Notes under the pieces: generated by a model
The model's input: only the letters and a program-made list of their open reading frames with translations
Databases searched by the model: none
Told to the model about the DNA's origin: nothing
Part shown: piece by piece, positions 1 through 4,742 of the stretch
Position numbering within the stretch: the stretch's first letter is position 1
Layout: every line of letters starts with the position of its first letter
Program-made: the position numbers and the translations under genes
Assembly (NCBI GenBank): GCA_001940655.1
Contig: MBAA01000214.1
Location: 7,089 to 14,635, forward strand
DNA: 7,547 nt
DNA from: Promethearchaeota archaeon CR_4
GTDB lineage: Archaea; Asgardarchaeota; Lokiarchaeia; Sigyniarchaeales; CR-4
Reading direction: 5' to 3'

Positions 1-2
1 TG

Positions 3-404
3 CCAGCAGTTTTTCAAGCGCGTAATTATGGCAGACACTCGAATGAAGTGGACGCATTTGTAGAGCTTAAAGCAGTCGTACTCCAGTATGCCCCTTCTAA
101 GGATCTATTTTTCCCGGTGAGCGAAAATGACACCTTCACATATTATGCAGGATTGGAAGTGTATCCTCCTGACATCATTTTAAAAACAATGTACTTGAAT
201 TATGGTTTTATAACCAACATCTCTATTCGTATGACATTCTATGATAAAAAGGTAAATGATACGGGAGTAATCCTTTTTTTGAGCAATTTTACGAAAACAG
301 CCTTCTTGGAGCAAGATATTGTCAAAATAGAAATCAGTTCTCAACCCATCTTCACGAATAAACTTGGATCTTTGTATAATTTCACTATCATTTCAATGAT
401 CTAG
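3..404 (+). CDS. 3' end of an unrecognised, probably extracellular protein (left-truncated)
   Basis: The frame is open from the first complete codon to a TAG stop at 402-404, giving about 133 residues. A GTG at 48 could serve as a start, but nothing resembling a Shine-Dalgarno precedes it and the frame stays open upstream, so I treat this as the C-terminal part of a longer gene cut by the window edge. I do not recognise the family. Counted from the GTG codon, five N-glycosylation sequons lie within 118 residues (N27-D-T, N57-I-S, N70-D-T, N80-F-T, N111-F-T). Aromatic and beta-branched residues alternate as in a beta-rich domain, there is no cysteine, and no membrane helix or sorting tail is visible. 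This points to a soluble domain outside the membrane, perhaps anchored by a missing N-terminus. It is followed on the same strand, after 281 bases, by another surface-type protein. Function unknown. Confidence 0.65.
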   Translation, partial: PAVFQARNYGRHSNEVDAFVELKAVVLQYAPSKDLFFPVSENDTFTYYAGLEVYPPDIILKTMYLNYGFITNISIRMTFYDKKVNDTGVILFLSNFTKTAFLEQDIVKIEISSQPIFTNKLGSLYNFTIISMI

Positions 405-496
405 TTCCTCAATTTGGGGAAAATCATACTCTACAAGGATTTGTGCACAAACTTTATCCAAGGTTATTAATAACTTCTTTACTTTTTGAAAACCAC

Positions 497-506
497 GTAT
501 ATATAG
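497..506 (+). promoter_or_regulatory. TATA-like box in the leader (candidate, distal)
   Basis: GTATATATAG stands out in the intergenic stretch as an archaeal TATA-box-like element. It lies about 180 bases before the TTG start at 686, so if used it would give a long 5' leader of roughly 150-160 bases containing the three GGAGG motifs. The box closer to the gene at 626-637 is an alternative. Called from base composition and position only. Confidence 0.3.
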
Positions 507-625
507 TGCATCGCGTCTTGATTTTATAATACTCACCTGAATAAATCTAACGGGAGGATAATTTAATCGAATTGGGGATGTGAAAGAATTTGAATTTCCC
601 GGAGGTTATTTCTTTAAATCCTCAA

Positions 626-637
626 AATATTTAAATT
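626..637 (+). promoter_or_regulatory. TATA-like box, candidate proximal promoter of the 686-1849 gene
   Basis: AATATTTAAATT sits about 50-60 bases before the start codon. With the usual archaeal distance of about 25 bases from TATA box to transcription start, transcription would begin near 655-660. That leaves a leader of about 30 bases that still contains the Shine-Dalgarno at 672-678. This is the most economical promoter for the surface-protein gene, but it is unproven. Confidence 0.4.
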
Positions 638-671
638 CCTAAAGCGCAACATATATTTCACCTATTATTAT

Positions 672-678
672 AAGGAGG
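672..678 (+). promoter_or_regulatory. Strong Shine-Dalgarno that decides a TTG start
   Basis: AAGGAGG ends seven bases before the TTG at 686-688. This near-perfect ribosome-binding site, followed by a basic signal-peptide start (M-K-K-R), fixes the TTG as initiator. A near copy of the same region lies at 601-618 (see findings). Confidence 0.8.
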
Positions 679-685
679 TTTTTTC

Positions 686-1849
686 TTGAAAAAACGTATA
701 CTAAGTATCGTAATGCTAAGCTGTTTGATAACGGCAGTTGGCGCAAGTTTGGCCACTCAACCCGCCGCGGCAGCAGCATCCACGTGGGGTGTGGCGCCAA
801 ACGATGTGATTGAGTTAGAGATGAGTATTGAACTCACAGCAGACTTGCCCGCGGGAGTCGATGATCTACTGGATGCATATCTACCTGGTGGGTATGATAT
901 TTCCAGTATCCTCACGATGTTAAAAGCAGAATATGATATCAAAATCACCGTCTTGAGTATTAACGACATATCCTGCCTCGGTGGACCCCTAGGCGGGGGT
1001 GAAGTGATTAATGTTACAATCGAGGGAAGAGTCCATGGAACATCCAGTTATTCGAGCGTGGGTACTATCCTCGCCGATTACGTGGGCAAGGTAATTGATG
1101 TCATGAATTTGTTTTATGGCATAATAAGTTCAGGCGAAATTTCCCCGGAGGAAAAAGGTTGGATTCTCGGGAATATAACAGCGATGAGCTATACTAATAT
1201 GCCTTTCTCCTGCTGGGTGACAACTGATGTTTTCGCTGATGAATTGGGAATCATTCTACCGAGCGATTTCCCGCTGGATACCCTCCCTATGCCAATGGTA
1301 GGTCCGGGTTCGATGATGATCATTCCCACCACAGTGAATATCAAAACCCTGTATAACTACGCAGGTTCTATGTGGAGTACCTACATGCCCTCCTACTTCG
1401 GGACTCTGGACGAGATTTTAAATGCCTATGGATCCTACGTGACCCCGGGCGACCGGGATATCCGCTTTGGGTGGTCTTTGGAAGGTCTCCAAGAATACTT
1501 GAAAGATATCTACGGATATGACTACATCGGACAATATACCAAGGATGCCAAATTTGATGTCGGCGCCTATTATGGTGTGGATACGAGTGGGGTGCTTTCG
1601 GCGAGTTGTCTTTACATGGACGCTTCTGCCACCATGGATTTAGACTTTACCGCTTATGGTGGACCTGACTTGAGTGGGGCATATACCTTCAGCGCTTCGG
1701 TGATTATCCATCAAAAAGGAGTGACCGTCCCAACGAAAGAAAGTTTATATGTGAAAAAGGGGATTCCCGGTTATTCAGTAGGTCTTATCATTCTGGCAGC
1801 ACTCGCATCGGTGACTATGGTTCTCATCAGATTCAAACGCCGTAAATAA
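686..1849 (+). CDS. Secreted surface protein with signal peptide and C-terminal IPGY/transmembrane/KRRK anchor
   Basis: This 387-residue protein starts at TTG behind a strong Shine-Dalgarno. Residues 1-31 form a signal peptide: basic M-K-K-R, a hydrophobic core, then an alanine-rich cleavage region ending near AAAAAS. The mature part begins with S-T-W-G-V and is acidic, with many Gly, Tyr and Ser. It contains two sequons (N109-V-T, N163-I-T) and four cysteines after the signal peptide region (C97, C176, C308 are clear in the ectodomain; C13 is in the signal). The tail has I360-P-G-Y363, a single membrane helix at about 364-381, and RFKRRK at the very end. That layout matches C-terminal anchors common on archaeal surface proteins, in my recollection notably of Asgard archaea, and resembles PEF/PGF-type sorting signals. 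The bulk (about 35-350) matches no domain I recognise. A role in the cell envelope or in ligand binding is inference. The gene seems to stand alone, with its own promoter region and a T-rich terminator just after the TAA stop. Confidence 0.9.
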   Translation: MKKRILSIVMLSCLITAVGASLATQPAAAAASTWGVAPNDVIELEMSIELTADLPAGVDDLLDAYLPGGYDISSILTMLKAEYDIKITVLSINDISCLGGPLGGGEVINVTIEGRVHGTSSYSSVGTILADYVGKVIDVMNLFYGIISSGEISPEEKGWILGNITAMSYTNMPFSCWVTTDVFADELGIILPSDFPLDTLPMPMVGPGSMMIIPTTVNIKTLYNYAGSMWSTYMPSYFGTLDEILNAYGSYVTPGDRDIRFGWSLEGLQEYLKDIYGYDYIGQYTKDAKFDVGAYYGVDTSGVLSASCLYMDASATMDLDFTAYGGPDLSGAYTFSASVIIHQKGVTVPTKESLYVKKGIPGYSVGLIILAALASVTMVLIRFKRRK

Positions 1850-1850
1850 A

Positions 1851-1875
1851 TCTCTTTTTTCTATTTTTACTTTCT
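1851..1875 (+). terminator. T-rich archaeal terminator after the surface-protein gene
   Basis: Immediately after the stop codon the + strand reads as successive T runs (TCTTTTTTC, then ATTTTTAC and CTTTCT). Closely spaced oligo-T tracts without a needed hairpin are the typical intrinsic termination signal of archaeal RNA polymerase. The position right behind the stop fits a monocistronic transcript. Confidence 0.6.
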
Positions 1876-2289
1876 GAGTTCCAATCGAATTACTTAAACC
1901 TACTTTCTATTAAACTTTTAAACCCTCATCGACACCTGAATCAATTATCTTTGGGGATTTTGGACATCCCCGAATATCCGCTCGAGTTTGCGCCAGACGT
2001 GCATTATTTTGAAGTAATATGATCCCTTATTTCACGCTGGGATCCGGTAAAGCACCAAAATTTCCCGCATACGTTCGTTGTGATAGTGATTTTAGAGGCG
2101 CGGGACGATTATCAGGTAAAATTGCCAGCACATCGGTTTCGGACAACCACTAGATCGCAAGTACAGGAATATCATATCACCCATACTCGATGCCTCACCG
2201 CTCGTAATTTTAGGAGTCAGCGGTTTAACCGCTTCTTTTCAATGTTCCGTTGGAGAAAAGCTAAATGTTTTTCACTACTATTTGTCGTA
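1876..2289. other. Gene-free convergent intergenic stretch with three short hairpins
   Basis: About 415 bases lie between the terminator of the + strand surface gene and that of the - strand ABC operon. I see no protein I can defend, and no tRNA, repeat array or insertion sequence. There is a TATA-like CTTTTAAA at 1915-1922 on the + strand. Three inverted repeats follow: GGGGAT/ATCCCC at 1953-1958 and 1966-1971, GATCCC/GGGATC at 2021-2026 and 2039-2044, and AGCGGTT/AACCGCT at 2219-2225 and 2227-2233. Two small open frames (2019-2153 and 2080-2301, + strand) lack a convincing ribosome-binding site and look accidental. Confidence 0.5.
2219..2240 (+). terminator. Hairpin followed by a T-rich tract (terminator-like)
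   Basis: AGCGGTT-T-AACCGCT is a nearly perfect inverted repeat, realistically a 6-bp stem with a 3-base loop. It is followed on the + strand by TTCTTTTC. It would end any + strand read-through or a small RNA started near 1945, but is too far (about 370 bases) from the surface gene to be its main terminator. Confidence 0.35.
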
Positions 2290-2307
2290 GAAAAAGGTTA
2301 AAAAAAT
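2290..2307 (-). terminator. T-run terminator of the ABC exporter operon
   Basis: Read on the - strand, the bases just after the permease TGA stop contain TTTTTT followed by AACC and TTTTT. Two oligo-T runs within 20 bases of the stop form a typical archaeal intrinsic terminator and close the two-gene operon. Confidence 0.55.
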
Positions 2308-2314
2308 GAATAAA

Positions 2315-3631
2315 TCACAAACGCTTCTTTAATTTGAACGCTAAATTTGCGAGTAGATAGATGGTCAATCCCATAAGAAGAGGGGGGATGAGGTAAAGTC
2401 CCACGATTTCCCAACTTGCTCCTTCGATAATGGTAAAGAGTGCCGCTTGAGTACAATAAAACATCGGAATCCAACGCGAGACGTCAGGATTGATATTGGC
2501 GAAAGTCCCTCCCATTAGTTGAAAAATTATCAAAATCAAAAACGCGATGGTCCCAGAGGTAGCAGCATTTTTCGTGGTCAAACCGAGTAATAAACCGATA
2601 CTGATGCTAACAAATGCCAGCGTACTACATATCAGTAGAAGAAGCAACCAATTGAAATTCGGGTGGATGTACGCCCCGGAAATCCAAAGTAATCCTGTCA
2701 AGATGAAAATTTGAATCCCAGAGATGATTAACTGGGAGATTGTAAGGCTAAGTAGATTAACCCCCCGGGAAGCTAGGGTTCGATCCACCAATGAAAAACT
2801 TCCCTCTTCCCTTTCATTGACAATGATGGTCGCGACTGCGGAAATTGGCATAAGACCTGCAATAATGATATATTTGGCCATGAAATAATCAAAGAAACTT
2901 AATGGTTGGTCAATGCCATTTCTTATAAAAACCTCGATAGTAGTCATATTTAAGGCATTGTAGGACAATAAAAGTTGGTCGACAATCCCCACTAACGTGC
3001 TGGTAATAAGGGCACCGTCAATGGGATTGGGAGTCAACCCAATGGTGAAATTAGGTTGGAATCCCGTTGGAAAATTCGTGCCATTGACTGCAGCGGTCAA
3101 ATTTTTCGCAAACTCTATGTCAACTCCGGTACCATTTAAAATTTCACTAATATTTTCAAAATTTCTCATTTTCAGTACCTGATACCACCAGGTTGATCCA
3201 ATCGCCACCTCGGAGAAATTGGCGGGAAGTGTGACCAAGACATCAAGTTTTCCCTCACTCAGCAAGGTGTTACCATATGTTTCCGTGATAGGACGGCCTT
3301 CGTATTTATTGCTATTATCATAGACCTGAAATAATGAGATATTTTTGGTAACAGCAATGAAATGGTGGGAAACCAAACCTCCCGGATCAGTACTATTAAG
3401 TCCTTCTTTGTCAACATTCAGGAAGGCTATATTATAGGCAACTCCTCCGTTCATAGTTCCCCCCGCATTTTGTGCTGAAAACGTGACAACGAAGATACCC
3501 ATTAAAATAATTGGCGAGAGGAAGGAAATAACCACAAGTCCGTGGTTTCTAATGAAGATTTTCAAGTTCTTGATGAGCAGGGAATAGAAATGCCGGATTC
3601 CCCCCCATTTTTTGGGTGATTGTTTTGCCAA
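2315..3631 (-). CDS. ABC-2 type exporter permease with large glycosylation-site-rich ectodomain
   Basis: This 438-residue integral membrane protein would form the channel of an ABC exporter with the ATPase encoded 23 bases upstream. An amphipathic, basic N-terminus leads to one membrane helix (about 33-51). A long outside domain follows (about 52-250), then five more helices (about 252-271, 292-316, 328-350, 357-373, 408-428) and the basic end KLKKRL. This 1 + ectodomain + 5 layout is that of ABC2_membrane_3-type permeases (NatB-like and YhgE-like relatives). The cytosolic stretch V271-N-E-R-E-E-G after helix 2 corresponds to the coupling motif of this family. Nine N-glycosylation sequons (N79, N97, N138, N160, N166, N177, N183, N194, N228) all fall inside the ectodomain and none elsewhere. 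The start is TTG at 3631, since an in-frame TGA lies three codons upstream and the next in-frame Met is inside helix 1. GGGAG at 3650-3646 is a rather distant ribosome-binding site. The substrate (lipid, drug, peptide or ion) cannot be read from the sequence. Confidence 0.88.
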   Translation of the reverse strand: MAKQSPKKWGGIRHFYSLLIKNLKIFIRNHGLVVISFLSPIILMGIFVVTFSAQNAGGTMNGGVAYNIAFLNVDKEGLNSTDPGGLVSHHFIAVTKNISLFQVYDNSNKYEGRPITETYGNTLLSEGKLDVLVTLPANFSEVAIGSTWWYQVLKMRNFENISEILNGTGVDIEFAKNLTAAVNGTNFPTGFQPNFTIGLTPNPIDGALITSTLVGIVDQLLLSYNALNMTTIEVFIRNGIDQPLSFFDYFMAKYIIIAGLMPISAVATIIVNEREEGSFSLVDRTLASRGVNLLSLTISQLIISGIQIFILTGLLWISGAYIHPNFNWLLLLLICSTLAFVSISIGLLLGLTTKNAATSGTIAFLILIIFQLMGGTFANINPDVSRWIPMFYCTQAALFTIIEGASWEIVGLYLIPPLLMGLTIYLLANLAFKLKKRL

Positions 3632-3654
3632 ATATAATCACCATTCTCCCGGAT

Positions 3655-4650
3655 TTAGGTGTGGATTCGTGCTTCATTTAATACAAGCAGATATGCATCT
3701 AAAAGAGTTGGTTTGCGCACCAAAACTTGGCTAAACTTGTCGGAATTTTGGAGTTTTTCACGGAATTCCGTTACAATCTCAGAGTTCCCAGGTATTGTCA
3801 ATTTGACTTTCACTAAGTTACTACAGAAATTTTCTACTTCTATCACCGTAATACCCGTAGAAACGCTTGTTATTTGATGTAATACCTCCGTTCCTCCGGT
3901 GAAAACGCACTCAATAACCTGTTGATCCTTGACTAAATTATGAATAATTTCCGCGGGCGTTCCCGTAGCAACAAGCTTTCCCATATTGAGGAGTAACACC
4001 TGATCACACAAGACTTCGATGTTACTGAAATCGTGAGTTGTCAAGAGGATGGTAAACCCTCGCTCGCGGAGGGTCATTATTTGATCTATAATCAATCTAC
4101 TACTTTCAACATCCAATCCCGCAGTAGGTTCATCTAAGAGCAAAATCTGCGGCATATGGAGTAGTGCCAGCAGGATACTTAACCGCTTCTGTTGCCCGCC
4201 ACTTAAAGTCTTTGCAAGTTCATTTTGCTTCTCAACCAAGTTAAACATTACTAACAACTGGTCGATAGTCGCATTATATTCCTTGGGACGAAGGTTGTAG
4301 AGTTCTGCAATCAAGCGTAAATTCTCTTTAACCGTAAGGTAAGAATAAAAGACGGGATTTTGGGGGCAATAACCCACGTTTTCCTTCGTCCAACCGAGAT
4401 TTCCCCTGACTTCTTTTGTATTGATCTTAATACGCCCGGTACTAGGACTCTCGAGGTTCGCAATCAATTTAAGCAGAGTGGATTTTCCCGCGCCATTGGG
4501 ACCTAAAATTCCATAAACGTAACCTGGTTCGATCTGCCAATTTAAATCCTCGAGGGCAATTGTGTGCTTGTCATAAATTTTCGTCAAATGTTCAATCTGA
4601 AGTACTCCTTTCTCATTTCCATTTGCAGTTATGGAAAAATTTTGTTGCAT
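3655..4650 (-). CDS. ABC exporter ATP-binding subunit
   Basis: This 331-residue nucleotide-binding protein is complete in all catalytic motifs: Walker A GPNGAGKST (50-58), Q-loop Gln97 in YCPQNP, signature LSGGQQKR (149-156), Walker B ILLLDEP (169-175) with catalytic Glu174, D-loop AGLD (177-180) and switch His206 in TTHD. An N-terminal extension of about 15 residues precedes the fold. Residues about 240-331 form an extra C-terminal domain like that of DrrA/CcmA-type ATPases (DUF4162-like), usual for partners of ABC-2 permeases. It would hydrolyse ATP in the cytosol to drive export by the permease that starts 23 bases beyond its TAA stop, so the two form an operon. The ATG start is preceded by AGGT seven bases upstream and a TATA-like box at 4711-4724. 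The family is certain, the cargo is not. Confidence 0.93.
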   Translation of the reverse strand: MQQNFSITANGNEKGVLQIEHLTKIYDKHTIALEDLNWQIEPGYVYGILGPNGAGKSTLLKLIANLESPSTGRIKINTKEVRGNLGWTKENVGYCPQNPVFYSYLTVKENLRLIAELYNLRPKEYNATIDQLLVMFNLVEKQNELAKTLSGGQQKRLSILLALLHMPQILLLDEPTAGLDVESSRLIIDQIMTLRERGFTILLTTHDFSNIEVLCDQVLLLNMGKLVATGTPAEIIHNLVKDQQVIECVFTGGTEVLHQITSVSTGITVIEVENFCSNLVKVKLTIPGNSEIVTEFREKLQNSDKFSQVLVRKPTLLDAYLLVLNEARIHT

Positions 4651-4710
4651 ACTGATACCTGATCTTGTCGGTAAAACGATCTTATAATCCCTTAGATGTC
4701 TACCAATCGT

Positions 4711-4724
4711 GTTTAATATATTTT
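4711..4724 (-). promoter_or_regulatory. Candidate TATA box of the ABC exporter operon
   Basis: On the - strand this reads AAAATATATTAAAC, a good archaeal TATA-like element in the 92-base gap between the hdrA stop and the ATPase ATG. Transcription would start near 4690, giving a leader of about 40 bases. It implies that the exporter is transcribed separately from the fwdA-hdrA operon although both lie on the same strand. No clear T-run terminator follows hdrA, so read-through is possible. Confidence 0.45.
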
Positions 4725-4742
4725 GTTAAGTTAATTTGATAT

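Noticed and set aside
580..642. 20-codon GTG-started small frame (VKEFEFPGGYFF...) in the leader of the surface-protein gene
   Set aside because: A leader peptide was considered because it spans the duplicated GGAGG and the TATA-like box. It lacks a well-placed Shine-Dalgarno and would not be transcribed from the proximal promoter.
405..685. tRNA, C/D-box RNA or CRISPR repeats in the intergenic regions
   Set aside because: I searched by eye for T-arm, RTGATGA/CTGA box pairs and spaced direct repeats in 405-685, 1850-2314 and 4651-4742 and found none that hold together.
2019..2153. 44-codon open frame starting ATG (MIPYFTLGSGK...) on the + strand
   Set aside because: The peptide looks fairly protein-like, but there is no ribosome-binding site, it overlaps another open frame, and its start lies inside an inverted repeat. 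Not supported without homologues.
2080..2301. 73-codon open frame on the + strand in the convergent gap, starting with GTG
   Set aside because: It has no Shine-Dalgarno, an Arg/Phe/Thr-rich sequence with no recognisable fold, runs through the hairpin at 2219-2233 and ends in the exporter's terminator region. Chance is the simplest explanation.
2776..2790. GGGTTCGATCCACCA, resembling a tRNA 3' end
   Set aside because: It encodes the LVDRTL segment of the permease on the other strand, and no acceptor, D or anticodon arm can be built upstream.
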